Below are positions 17,796 through 26,094 of a DNA stretch of 64,000 nt, in pieces. The position numbers and the translations under genes were made by a program. This DNA comes from Halomonas sp. GFAJ-1 (GTDB taxonomy: Bacteria > Pseudomonadota > Gammaproteobacteria > Pseudomonadales > Halomonadaceae), in assembly GCA_002966495.1 (NCBI GenBank), contig CP016490.1, positions 310,001 through 374,000 on the forward strand, given 5' to 3'. How positions within the stretch are numbered: the stretch's first letter is position 1; every line of letters starts with the position of its first letter. Under the pieces are notes generated by a model, which was given only the letters and a program-made list of their open reading frames with translations, was not told the origin of the DNA and did not search any database.

Positions 17796-18992
17796 TCAGG
17801 CGTTTTTATCAATCGGCGTAGTACCCTTTTCTTTCAGTTGAGTAATGCGTTCAGGCGTGACGCCCATCTCCTTGAGAATATCCTCCGTGTGTTGCGAAAA
17901 GGTGGGGGGTGGGCGCTCATAATGACAAGGCGTACGGCTTAACTTAATCGGCGAGCCGGTGCCTTTGTAAGCGCCAATTTCAACAATCATTTTTCGATGA
18001 GTTGTATGGGGGTGAGCGAGCACCTGGGAGGTTTCCAGCACTGGGCCACAGGGCACGCCGTTTTGAATAAGGCGTTCCGCTAGCATCAACCCATCCTGAT
18101 GTTTCATGGCGCCTTCCAGCGCCTCACGTAACGCTTCACGATTGACCAGACGCGTACCATTATCGATAAAACGCGAATCCTGGATCAGCTCGGTGCAGCC
18201 CAGTTCGGCGCACAACTTGGCAAACTGACCGTTGTTACCCACGGTTAAGAAAAGTGGCTGCGTAGCGGTCTTATACACCTCGTAGGGAGCAATATTTGGA
18301 TGCGCATTACCAGTGCGCTGTGGGGCTGGGCCGCCATAGAACACATTCGGAAAATGCGGGTGCATTAACGACAGTCCCGAGTCAAACAGTGCCGCTTCAA
18401 CAAACTGACCTTGTCCACTACGCGTTCGCTCATGCAGTGCCAGGGTAATTCCAATCACCGCATTCAACCCCGTCACGATATCAACGATCGGTAAGCCCAC
18501 TCGCAAGGGATCACCGCCTTGCTCACCATTAACGCTCATCAGCCCTGCCATGGCCTGAATCACTGCATCGTAACCGGGCAGGCCGCCCATCGGGCCATCC
18601 GCCCCAAAGCCACTGATCCGGCAATGAATCAACGCAGGAAAGCGTGCACTCAGGACGTCATACCCCAGCCCCCACTTTTCCAATGTGCCGGGCTTGAAGT
18701 TTTCAACCAGCACATCCGCGCCTTCAAGCAACTCCAGTAATAAGGCGCGACCTGCATCCTGGCGCAGATCAAGCGCCATACCACGCTTGCCACGATTCAG
18801 GCCATGAAAGTAGGAAGAGGCATCCCCTTGAAATGGCGGCCCCCAGCCGCGGGTTTCATCGCCTTGCGGAGGTTCTACCTTGATCACATCCGCCCCATGA
18901 TCTGCCAGCACCTGGGTACAATACGGGCCGCCCAGTACTCGGCTTAGATCAAGAATACGGATACCACTCAAACAAGCAGCAGGAGTCCTCAT
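17796..18992 (-). CDS. CaiB/BaiF-type (family III) CoA-transferase
   Basis: Transfers CoA from an acyl-CoA donor to a carboxylic acid. The 398 residues include the N-terminal signature GIRILDLSRVLGGPYCTQVLADHGADVIKVEPP, the MALDLRQDAGRALL segment, the catalytic Asp region in LPGYDAVIQAMAGLMSVNGE (Asp in GYDAVIQ) and a C-terminal HPHTTHRKM. The start overlaps the upstream acyl-CoA dehydrogenase stop as ATGA. In context it would activate the acid brought in by the TRAP transporter before dehydrogenation. Confidence 0.92.
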   Translation of the reverse strand: MRTPAACLSGIRILDLSRVLGGPYCTQVLADHGADVIKVEPPQGDETRGWGPPFQGDASSYFHGLNRGKRGMALDLRQDAGRALLLELLEGADVLVENFKPGTLEKWGLGYDVLSARFPALIHCRISGFGADGPMGGLPGYDAVIQAMAGLMSVNGEQGGDPLRVGLPIVDIVTGLNAVIGITLALHERTRSGQGQFVEAALFDSGLSLMHPHFPNVFYGGPAPQRTGNAHPNIAPYEVYKTATQPLFLTVGNNGQFAKLCAELGCTELIQDSRFIDNGTRLVNREALREALEGAMKHQDGLMLAERLIQNGVPCGPVLETSQVLAHPHTTHRKMIVEIGAYKGTGSPIKLSRTPCHYERPPPTFSQHTEDILKEMGVTPERITQLKEKGTTPIDKNA

Positions 18993-20761
18993 GACGCCAC
19001 CTCTGGCACTCGCTCAGCGTTAGGCTCGGGAAGGTTCAGCTTGGCTATCAGCTGCACTACACGGCCTGCCCCCATCGGCCGCTCTTCCAATAGCTCAGCA
19101 CAGTGCTCTGCAGGCAGGTCATCAACGACAGTCGGATCCTGTGGTAGCAGCTTGTAGCGCAGCACCAGTGCTGCTAGAGCGGCGCGGCGATGGTTATCCG
19201 GTTGCTGCTGCGCTTCCCAGGCAAGAAAAACTGTCGAGGTGGCGTGATAAAGCGTACTAGCGATACGTCGCACTTCATGTTCGTTATCGGCGCTTCCCGC
19301 TACTTTCTCAGCTGCCAGAACAGCCTTATCCAACACTTGTTTGAGTAAACAGCACTCTCGTTCGGCCAGGGCGGAAACCTCGATCAGGCGATGCAGATAG
19401 CCACTCAAAATAGGTAAGGTGCCTTCACGACGAATCGCACGAAACACGTCTAACGCGACAATATTGCTGGTACCTTCCCAAATCGATCCTAAGTGGGCGT
19501 CGCGCACTACCCGGGCATCCGACCACTCTTCGATATAGCCACACCCGCCGCGCACTTCCATACCATCAGCGGTGACCTTTCGGGCATCCCGGGTCGTACG
19601 AAACTTGATCAATGGCGTCAAAATACGCAGCAGTTTTGCAGCTTCCTGATCGCCTTTATCTGCTCGCCTTAGGCACTCGGCCGTGTGGAATACCATGCTG
19701 CGCCCCTGCTCGGCGGTTAGCATCATCTTGAGCAATTGGCGCTGCATCAGCGGCAGCTCAATCAAATGACGACCAAATGCATGTCGATGACGAGCAATAT
19801 ACAGGCTTTCGTTCATTGCGCGGCGCATCAAGCCAGCAGAACGCACACCGTTGGAAAGGCGCGACATATTGATCATATCGGTCATGTGTTTAAAGCCTTT
19901 GCCCTCTTCGCCCACCACATAGGCTTCTGCGCCTTCCAGAACAATCTCGCCACTAGCCATAGAGCGGGTACCCATCTTGTCCTTAAGCCTCAGGATGCGG
20001 TAGCTGTTCAAACGGCCATCAGGCAACTGACGTGGCAGTAAAAATAGCGTCAACCCACGCGTACCATCCTGCCCACCTTCAGGTCGTGCCAGCACCATGG
20101 CTAAGTCGGCATCTGGGTTAGAGCAGAACCATTTGTCCCCATAGAGTCGCCAAACGCCGTTCTCGTAACGAGCCTCAGTGGTAATCGCACCAACGTCTGA
20201 CCCAGCATCCTGCTCGGTCATAAACATGGCCCCTTGAAAATGCTGCGCTTTATCCTGGGCGGTCAGGTTATCGATAAACTGAGCAATTAACTCTTCAGAG
20301 CCAAACTTGCGTAACGTACGCGTCAGCGAGTCGCTCATACTCAGTGGGCAGCACAATCCAAACTCCGCCTGCACAAACAAGAACGTCAGGCCATATTTAA
20401 CAGCCGGCGGCATCGGTTCCGGCCAGCCCAAAACGCCGCCGCGGTGCGACATCGCCGCCAGACCAAAATGCGAATAAGCGTAGTGTTCCAGCTGCTGGTA
20501 GGCAGGGTGTTTTTCGATATGCTGGGCATCAGCCCCGTTGCGGGTACGCAGATGAAGGGTCGGTGGGTTTTTATCTGCAGCCAGCGCCAGTGTTTCAAGC
20601 TCATCTCCCACCAGCTTGCCCATCTCATCGAAAAAAGGGGCGGTATGCTGGCGCAACTCAGGGGCTAGATAAACAGCTAACAGGCTGGATAACTCTGGGT
20701 CACTGGTAAAGGCATTGTGTCCGCGGTTATCGGGAATGTTGCGGTGAATAGCGTTCGACAT
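18989..20761 (-). CDS. Acyl-CoA dehydrogenase (AidB/ACAD11-like)
   Basis: FAD enzyme that would introduce the alpha-beta double bond into the activated acid. The 590 residues include GAMFMTEQDAGSDVG (FAD/substrate loop, about 176-190), the WRLYGDKWFCSNPDADLAMVLAR beta domain, RHAFGRHLIELPLMQRQL and the C-terminal catalytic region GCGYIEEWSDARVVRDAHLGSIWEGTSNI with the WEGT glutamate. The extra C-terminal ~120 residues match the longer AidB-like subfamily. AAGGAG lies 6 nt before the ATG. First gene of the five-gene operon, divergent from the LysR gene. Confidence 0.9.
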   Translation of the reverse strand: MSNAIHRNIPDNRGHNAFTSDPELSSLLAVYLAPELRQHTAPFFDEMGKLVGDELETLALAADKNPPTLHLRTRNGADAQHIEKHPAYQQLEHYAYSHFGLAAMSHRGGVLGWPEPMPPAVKYGLTFLFVQAEFGLCCPLSMSDSLTRTLRKFGSEELIAQFIDNLTAQDKAQHFQGAMFMTEQDAGSDVGAITTEARYENGVWRLYGDKWFCSNPDADLAMVLARPEGGQDGTRGLTLFLLPRQLPDGRLNSYRILRLKDKMGTRSMASGEIVLEGAEAYVVGEEGKGFKHMTDMINMSRLSNGVRSAGLMRRAMNESLYIARHRHAFGRHLIELPLMQRQLLKMMLTAEQGRSMVFHTAECLRRADKGDQEAAKLLRILTPLIKFRTTRDARKVTADGMEVRGGCGYIEEWSDARVVRDAHLGSIWEGTSNIVALDVFRAIRREGTLPILSGYLHRLIEVSALAERECCLLKQVLDKAVLAAEKVAGSADNEHEVRRIASTLYHATSTVFLAWEAQQQPDNHRRAALAALVLRYKLLPQDPTVVDDLPAEHCAELLEERPMGAGRVVQLIAKLNLPEPNAERVPEVAS

Positions 20762-20849
20762 ACCGCTTCTCCTTGTTATAGTTTCGATAGCATCTTTCGC
20801 ATACTAGTAACCATTAACACTGGTCATCCAATACCGTTTAAGGATCTAT

Positions 20850-20869
20850 CGATACTATTTACTGTATCG
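20850..20869. promoter_or_regulatory. Palindrome in LysR/operon intergenic region
   Basis: CGATAC-N8-GTATCG lies between the divergent acyl-CoA dehydrogenase and LysR starts. It is the best dyad in the 154-bp gap and a candidate LysR operator, although the spacing is not the textbook T-N11-A. Confidence 0.4.
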
Positions 20870-20915
20870 TTGAAGTCATTTGACATAATTCTATGCATAA
20901 CGATGGGAGCATCAG

Positions 20916-21803
20916 ATGGCACTCACCTTTCGGCAATTGCGGTATTTTTTGTTGCTGGCCGAAGAGCTGCATTTCGGTAGGGCCACTGAAAAGCTGCATA
21001 TCTCACAGCCACCGCTAAGCGCGAGCCTGCGCCAGCTCGAAGACGAGCTGGGCGTAACGTTGCTTCAGCGAAGTAGTAAGAGCGTTAAGTTAACGACTGC
21101 GGGCGAGGTATTTCAGCGGCAAGCAAGACGCCTGCTTGAGGAACTGGAAGAGTCGCGCATCATGATGCAGCGCATCGCAGAGGGGGCTTCGGGAATTTTG
21201 AGAATCGGCTTCACGCCTGCCATGCTATTCCGCGGTTTGCCGCTTGCGTTACAGAAGCTCAAATCGGCACACCCTGGCATTGAGGTAAAGTTGCTGGAAC
21301 GTAGTTCATCCGATCAGGTTGAGGGAATAGAGTCTGGACAGCTCGATATCGGTTTTATTCATGCTATGCCACTTCCCGATACGCTAGAAAAGCTGACACT
21401 GGCCAGCGAGCCATTGCTTGGCTGCGTACCCAGCCATCATCCGCTAGCTCAACGACAGTCAATCTGCCTGAAAGACTTGTGCAGTGATTCATTTATCACG
21501 TTTCGCCGAGATCTTTCCCCTTACTACTACGACCGCATCATAGGCCTCTTCCACGTTGCCGATCTAACTCCAAATGTAACCCACGAAGTGTCACATTGGC
21601 TGACTGTGATCGCTTTGGTCGCCAATAGCATGGGAGTAGCACTGGTACCAAAGTCACTGATAGACACACAGTTTTCTAACGTCAGCTTTCTACCTTTAGC
21701 CGATGTTTCTATCACGCACGAGTCACACTGTATTTGGCTAAAAGACAATGAAGCAGAAAACCTTGAACTGCTGATTAGCATTGTTCAAGGTCTCCAACCA
21801 TAA
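20916..21803 (+). CDS. LysR-family transcriptional regulator
   Basis: 295 residues. N-terminal winged HTH MALTFRQLRYFLLLAEELHFGRATEKLHISQPPLSASLRQLE (1-42 and beyond), then a LysR substrate-binding domain from about 90 (GILRIGFTPAMLFRGLP, DIGFIHAMPLP). The pattern resembles BenM/CatM-like regulators of aromatic or organic-acid catabolism. GGGAG precedes the ATG. Divergent from the acid-catabolism operon, so it most likely controls it in response to a pathway intermediate. Confidence 0.9.
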   Translation: MALTFRQLRYFLLLAEELHFGRATEKLHISQPPLSASLRQLEDELGVTLLQRSSKSVKLTTAGEVFQRQARRLLEELEESRIMMQRIAEGASGILRIGFTPAMLFRGLPLALQKLKSAHPGIEVKLLERSSSDQVEGIESGQLDIGFIHAMPLPDTLEKLTLASEPLLGCVPSHHPLAQRQSICLKDLCSDSFITFRRDLSPYYYDRIIGLFHVADLTPNVTHEVSHWLTVIALVANSMGVALVPKSLIDTQFSNVSFLPLADVSITHESHCIWLKDNEAENLELLISIVQGLQP

Positions 21804-22044
21804 AGAAAGCAAGCGCCCAGCTGCCTTATTGAAATGTACTAACAAGGACAGCAACCACCTCATCACAGACTGATGTTGAGGTATGGTTACCTTGGTTGGC
21901 ATTCGGTAATCGCCCGTGTGGCTCGCCTTATCAGCATCGCCCAGTCAGCTATATGTAACAAGTCATACCAAAAATCAGTGCTTGAATCGCCCCAGGTTTC
22001 GTAGACACCTCCAGGCCTTATACTAAAGGTATCTAGGAGGAACC

Positions 22045-22323
22045 ATGAGCTATCCCCGCTACACTGAAGAATTCAAAATCGAAGCCGTCAAGCAGGTGGT
22101 AGAGCGCGGCCATCGCGTGGCCGAGGTCGCTGAGCGGCTAGGCGTGTCAGGTCACAGCCTGTACATCTGGATCAAGCGCTACGATAAGCCGGTAGAACAA
22201 CGGCAAGAAGATGATGATCTCCAAGCTGAAAACCGTCGTTTGAAGGCCGAGCTCAAACGCGTATCAGAAGAGCGAGACATATTAAAAAAGGCCACCGCGT
22301 ACTTCGCCAGGGAGTCCGACTGA
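22045..22323 (+). CDS. IS3-family transposase OrfA
   Basis: 92-residue helix-turn-helix protein (RYTEEFKIEAVKQVVERGHRVAEVAERLGVSGHSLYIWIKRY) with a C-terminal leucine-zipper-like segment (DLQAENRRLKAELKRVSEERDILKKA). AGGAGG lies 7 nt upstream of the ATG. An A6G run at 22284-22290 inside its 3' end is a -1 slippery site giving the OrfAB fusion. Confidence 0.93.
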   Translation: MSYPRYTEEFKIEAVKQVVERGHRVAEVAERLGVSGHSLYIWIKRYDKPVEQRQEDDDLQAENRRLKAELKRVSEERDILKKATAYFARESD

Positions 22324-23198
22324 GGTACGCGTTTATTCAAAATTATGCGAGCCAATATTCGGTACGTCGCTTGTGTCAGATGATGGCAGTGCACCCCAGC
22401 GGTTACTACGCATGGTGTAAAAAAGCGCTCTCTAATCGAGCGCGAGAAGATGAGCGCTTGCTGGGATTGATCAAGCACTCCTGGCTTGAAAGCGGCGGTG
22501 TATATGGCTATCGCAAGGTCTACCAGGACTTGCGTGAAGCTGGCGAAGCTTGCGGGAAGCACCGTGTGGCGCGTCTTATGAGTAGGGAAGGTTTACGTTC
22601 TCAGACAGGCTATCGACGACGCCCTGGCGGCTATGGCGGTGGAAAACCGGCTGTTGTATCCCCTAACCATTTAGACCGTCAGTTTGAAGTAACAGCGCCA
22701 AATGTTACTTGGGTGACGGACATCACGTACATCCGCACTTATGAAGGCTGGCTTTACTTAGCGGTAGTTATCGACCTGTTTTCTCGTCAAGTGGTTGGCT
22801 GGTCGATGAAGTCTCGCATGACTACGGAGTTGGTACTGGATGCTTTGTTATCAGCAGTCTGGCGACGCAAGCCACAAGGAACGGTGATGGTGCATTCGGA
22901 TCAAGGAAGCCAGTTTAGCAGTGGAGACTGGCAAAGCTTTCTGAAAGCGAATCACTTGGTAGGCAGCATGAGCCGACGTGGTAACTGTCATGACAACGCC
23001 GTTGCTGAAAGCTTCTTTCAACTTCTAAAGCGAGAGCGAATCAAGCGACAGATTTATTCAACACGCGAAGCAGCTAGATGTGACGTGTTCAATTATATTG
23101 AAATGTTTTACAACCCAAAGCGCCGACACGGCACAAGTGATAACTTGTCACCGGTTGAGTATGAAAGGCGTTACTTTAAGAGCCTAACGGGTGTCTAG
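22290..23198 (+). CDS. IS3-family transposase OrfB (via -1 frameshift)
   Basis: DDE integrase-type catalytic part. The frame is open from the A6G slippery site (22284-22290) through GHRVLRQGVRLRYAFIQNYASQYSVRRL and has a possible internal start at 22371. Catalytic residues: D in TWVTDITYI, D in VMVHSDQGSQF and E in AVAESFFQLLKRE (35-residue D-E spacing is typical). An HTH_21 segment (GVYGYRKVYQDLREAGEACGKHRVARLM) precedes the catalytic core. No internal stops. Confidence 0.92.
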   Translation, partial: GHRVLRQGVRLRYAFIQNYASQYSVRRLCQMMAVHPSGYYAWCKKALSNRAREDERLLGLIKHSWLESGGVYGYRKVYQDLREAGEACGKHRVARLMSREGLRSQTGYRRRPGGYGGGKPAVVSPNHLDRQFEVTAPNVTWVTDITYIRTYEGWLYLAVVIDLFSRQVVGWSMKSRMTTELVLDALLSAVWRRKPQGTVMVHSDQGSQFSSGDWQSFLKANHLVGSMSRRGNCHDNAVAESFFQLLKRERIKRQIYSTREAARCDVFNYIEMFYNPKRRHGTSDNLSPVEYERRYFKSLTGV

Positions 23199-23216
23199 AA
23201 TATCCGGGGCGATTCA

Positions 23217-23525
23217 GCTGACCAGCTCCGATACGACTGTTTTGCATGTCGGTTGCCATTTTTTTCGACTCAAAATTCCCACTAAAACCAAAAGACTCTG
23301 CTCGGCAGTCATCCACCATTAAGACAACTGTCGAGCCACCCAAATCTGCCAAAGATGTCAATGATCAAGCGCATGACCTTTCCCCGAAATGGACATCACG
23401 CCGCGAGATGAGTTTGTGACCGCAGATCAGCCAAACCACTCAATTTGTCATGTCTGTTGTGACACTCTCGTATCACCCCTTCATTCCCTAGAAGGCTAGG
23501 AGGCCCCCGCCAAGGAGGTCACCGC
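23217..23525. other. Intergenic stretch after IS3, no gene seen
   Basis: 309 bp with no frame I can support. A minus-strand reading of about 60 codons (VVLMVDDCRAESFGFSGNF) crosses the IS right end and has no RBS, so it is probably chance or a fragment cut by the IS. A short inverted repeat CCTAG-AAGG-CTAGG lies near 23487. Confidence 0.5.
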
Positions 23526-23724
23526 ATGAGCGAGACCCACCTTCACTCAAGAGACACATTCTGGGCGGCCAGTCGTCGATCGTCGCCTGAGCCAGGAAGC
23601 CTTTCGTAAGTTGACCGCTGGCCAGGTCATCAACCAGACCCAGTATATGAATGGACAGTTAGTGCCCAACTCGCTGTTCGATGAACTCTACAAGGAGCGT
23701 GTCCGCTACTACGTCGAGGCTTAA
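23526..23724 (+). pseudogene. Small frameshifted gene of unknown function
   Basis: AAGGAGGT is followed after 6 nt by ATG 23526 (MSETHLHSRDTFWAAS), a strong initiation signal, but that frame ends within about 30 codons. The overlapping frame continues coherently from near 23570 as VDRRLSQEAFRKLTAGQVINQTQYM and onward to TAA at 23724 (ending ERVRYYVEA). One frameshift would join them into a ~65-residue protein. Family not recognised. Confidence 0.45.
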
Positions 23725-24178
23725 GCTAACATGGGAGTGGTACTGGTAAGCGCCAGGGCTTTTTATATGTGCGTTCTCTCACAGAGTCCCAGGGCGATGA
23801 CGACAGCGGGAACCAGGAAAGCAGCGCATCGATGCGCCAGATTCAGAGAGTGTTGCTGGTTTTAGGGCGAGGCGTGCTGGAGAAAGGTAATCCCCCATTT
23901 TTAGGGGGGGGATTACCCCACAAGCTCAAACAGAGAAAATGGCGCGAGGCAACTCCTGTCGTCACTGTCTTGTCGAAGCCCGACAATTTGCCTGAAGGTC
24001 ACTTTCTGGACAGGCAATTTCCCCAAATTCTGTGCCAAGTATAAGCTCCCTCATGTGCTCTTAAGTAACACTACCTCCACGAACGCAACCCAGAAAAAAC
24101 CCTACTAATGATGATTTTAGATAATTAAATGTAATTTTAGGACATATAATATGTCCCTATTTCATCAGTCTCATAACC
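23725..24178. other. Right end of element, no supported gene
   Basis: Contains an open frame at 23769-24044 (91 codons) without an RBS or recognisable motif, which I do not accept as a gene. Structures: a hairpin with arms GGTAATCCCCC/GGGGGATTACC near 23886-23918, a TTGCCTG/CAGGCAA dyad near 23988-24014, and a perfect 17-bp palindrome GGACATATAATATGTCC at 24140-24156, 22 bp before the right att core. Confidence 0.55.
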
Positions 24179-24253
24179 GTCATCGGTTCAAATCCGGTCC
24201 CCGCTACCAATATTTTGAAAGGCAGATCAGTTACTTACTGATCTGCCTTTTTT
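24179..24253. repeat. Right attachment site (att core copy 2)
   Basis: 75 bp identical to 10751-10825: 3' end of tRNA-fMet plus its terminator hairpin. Upstream the match to the tRNA is lost after CTCATAACC, so no second tRNA gene is present. Confidence 0.93.
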
Positions 24254-24389
24254 ATTGCCTGTCATTCCAAAAAGCTCTGTGCCCACACCGTGCCCATTTT
24301 TAAAAATGCCTATCGGCAGGTGAAAAAGGCGGCGACCTTCAGGCAACGAACAATTTGTTCAGCATCTCCTTCTTTTCTTTCCTACCGAG

Positions 24390-24543
24390 TTAAGGTGCAG
24401 GTTCTGAACTGGGCTCCTTGATGTGAGTCACTAGCTTTTCGATCTCACAATCAAAGTAGTAGCAAAGCCTATCTAGATTATCTGTCACCGTGCAGTGGCC
24501 TGGGTGATTGATAATCTTCGATAACGTCATCCGGTTGATACAC
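24390..24543 (-). pseudogene. Truncated XRE repressor of a second element
   Basis: C-terminal part of a Cro/C1-type repressor: INRMTLSKIINHPGHCTVTDNLDRLCYYFDCEIEKL, paralogous to the repressor at 10957. Its N-terminal half has been replaced at 24544 by IS5-family DNA. It occupies the same place relative to the att core as the first repressor does to the left core, which suggests the remains of a second element integrated in tandem. Confidence 0.7.
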
Positions 24544-25066
24544 CTTCCGTGCGAGCCACACGCGCTGCCGCTGGAGGCGGTAAAAAGGGGGTTCAACAGA
24601 ACCGCTAGACCACGCGCTCGGCCGTAGCCGCAGCGGTTTAACAACCAAAATTAATTTAGTTTTTGATCGTTATGGCTGGCCACTGGCGTTCACACTGTCT
24701 CCTGGTCAAGAGGCCGATTCTCGGCACTTCGTTGCGACATTAGAGAGCATCCATCTACCAGGTGACGTCGGGCGCCCTCGCAAACGTAGCCGCTATGTGG
24801 TGGCTGACAAAAGATACGACAGCGATGAGCTGCGTCATTATTGCGACAAGCACGGCATGAAATCCGTGATTGCTCAGCGCAACATGCACCGAAGAACCCG
24901 GCCTGGGCTACCTAGAGGGTTCGATAAACCGAAATATCGGTTTAGCTGGCTTAAAGAATGTCGCCGGATCGCCACACGCTATGAAAAGCTGGCAAGTAGC
25001 TTTAAGGCGATGGTATGCGTGGCGTGCATCGACCGTTGCTTGCGAGCCAACTTTTCGTACAAAACC
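24544..25066. mobile_element. Partial IS5-family copy, 3' part only
   Basis: Nearly identical to the complementary strand of 40402-40948 of the complete copy. The 5' ~370 bp are missing; the right terminal repeat CTTTTCGTACAAAACC (25051-25066) is intact. Compared with the complete copy it lacks 24 bp near 24945, removing eight residues QRNVIERC that include the catalytic glutamate. Dead remnant. Confidence 0.9.
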
Positions 25067-25489
25067 CACCTAGCTCATGTAGATGGGTTTGACGACCTTC
25101 GCCAGTTTGCCTTGCATCGCATCCAGCAAGCCTCTCTCAGTCAGCAGCCTTGGCAAGAACAGCACGACTTTGACATTGATAGTTACATCAAAGGCGGTGC
25201 GTTTGGGTATCGGCAAGGGCCCAGCGATGTGGTGCTGGAAGCGGACATCGCCAGGCCTGTGGCGTGGCTGCTGCAAGAAACGCCGCTCTCAGACACACAA
25301 ACCATCGACGCATTACCGGATACTGACGGATGGTAACGGCTACCGGATGACCAGCAAACGCTGTGGTGGCTGATGGGCATGGGGCCAAATATTAAGGTTA
25401 ACGCGCCCCACGCGTGGCGAGAAACGATCAAGGCAAACGCAGAGCAAATGCTTGCGCATTACGCCACTGACTCTCCTATAACGTCATAA
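25067..25489 (+). pseudogene. 3' remnant of a WYL-domain regulator gene
   Basis: Begins exactly at the IS5 end and reads HLAHVDGFDDLRQFALHRIQQASLSQQPW, then GYRQGPSDVVLEADIARPVAWLLQETPLS, then an in-frame TAA at 25334-25336, then DDQQTLWWLMGMGPNIKVNAPHAWRETIKANAEQML to TAA 25489. The DDLRxFALHRI and hydrophobic C-terminal layout match the WYL domain and its C-terminal extension found in ligand-sensing regulators. The 5' half is absent, deleted together with the rest of the IS5 region. Confidence 0.72.
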
Positions 25490-25578
25490 ACACCCATTAG
25501 CCTCAAGGTCTGAAACAAGCGTTTTTCGGCATGCCGAAAAAACCATTACTTATTATTGCTACACCACGGAGGGTTCCC

Positions 25579-26094
25579 ATGCTCTATTTTGCTTACGGCT
25601 CCAATATGGCTACCCAGCGCTTAGCAGCCCGCGTTCCTGCGCGCTTTGTGACCACCGCATTGCTGCCTGCCTACCGCTTGGCATTGCATCAACGCGGCGG
25701 TGACGGTTCAGGCAAGTGCGATATTGTTCCTGCCTCAGCGCAATCCGCTGTCTATGGTGTGATTTGGGACGTGGCGTCTCATCACAAACCGACGCTTGAT
25801 CGCTATGAGGGGTTGGGAGAGGCGTATAACGAGACGTGGCTCACCGTCACGGATCTCGCTAGTGACCGACAGTTTGAGGTGCAGGCGTATATCGGCAATA
25901 TCACCGCGCTCGGTCTGCGCCCGTATACCTGGTACAAGCACCATATGCTTTCCGGGGCGCGCGAGCATGGCTTACCCGCCTATTACATTCGTGCACTGGA
26001 AAGCATTGACGCGCATCAGGATGAAAACGCCGAACGACATTCACGAGAAATGGCGTTATACACCCCGATAGAGCCCCTGATGAGTGCTACTTAA
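25579..26094 (+). CDS. Gamma-glutamylcyclotransferase-like (AIG2/GGCT) protein
   Basis: 171-residue single-domain protein. The conserved substrate-binding motif YFAYGSNM is at residues 3-10, followed by RLALHQRGGDGSGKCDIVPA and GVIWDVASHHKPTLDRYEGLGEAYNETWLTV, in which DRYEG carries the conserved acidic residue of the fold. Members release 5-oxoproline from gamma-glutamyl peptides or amines. GGAGG lies 6 nt before the ATG at 25579, so the longer frame from 25531 is rejected. The stop overlaps the next gene's ATG (TAATG). Confidence 0.85.
   Translation: MLYFAYGSNMATQRLAARVPARFVTTALLPAYRLALHQRGGDGSGKCDIVPASAQSAVYGVIWDVASHHKPTLDRYEGLGEAYNETWLTVTDLASDRQFEVQAYIGNITALGLRPYTWYKHHMLSGAREHGLPAYYIRALESIDAHQDENAERHSREMALYTPIEPLMSAT

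Larger units (their letters stand above)
21983..23216. mobile_element. Complete IS3-family insertion sequence, 1234 bp
   Basis: Terminal inverted repeats begin TGAATCGCCCC at both ends (left 21983-22009; right end complementary, finishing at 23216) and match at about 22 of 27 positions. It is flanked by a 3-bp target duplication GCT (21980-21982 and 23217-23219). It contains orfA and orfB in the -1 arrangement typical of the family. Intact, so potentially active. Confidence 0.93.

Noticed and set aside
20850..20869. Definite LysR T-N11-A box
   Set aside because: The dyad is good but the T to A distance is 12 intervening bases, so it is only a candidate operator.
23176..23361. Minus-strand frame crossing the IS3 right end
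   Set aside because: It spans the IS terminus, lacks an RBS and has no recognisable family; if part of a real gene it is only a fragment.
23769..24044. 91-codon frame near the right end of the island
   Set aside because: No RBS, low-complexity composition and it contains a strong inverted repeat; not supported as a gene.
24171..24209. Second tRNA-fMet gene
   Set aside because: Only the 3' part from the variable loop onward is present; the acceptor 5' strand, D-arm and most of the anticodon arm are missing. It is the right att copy.
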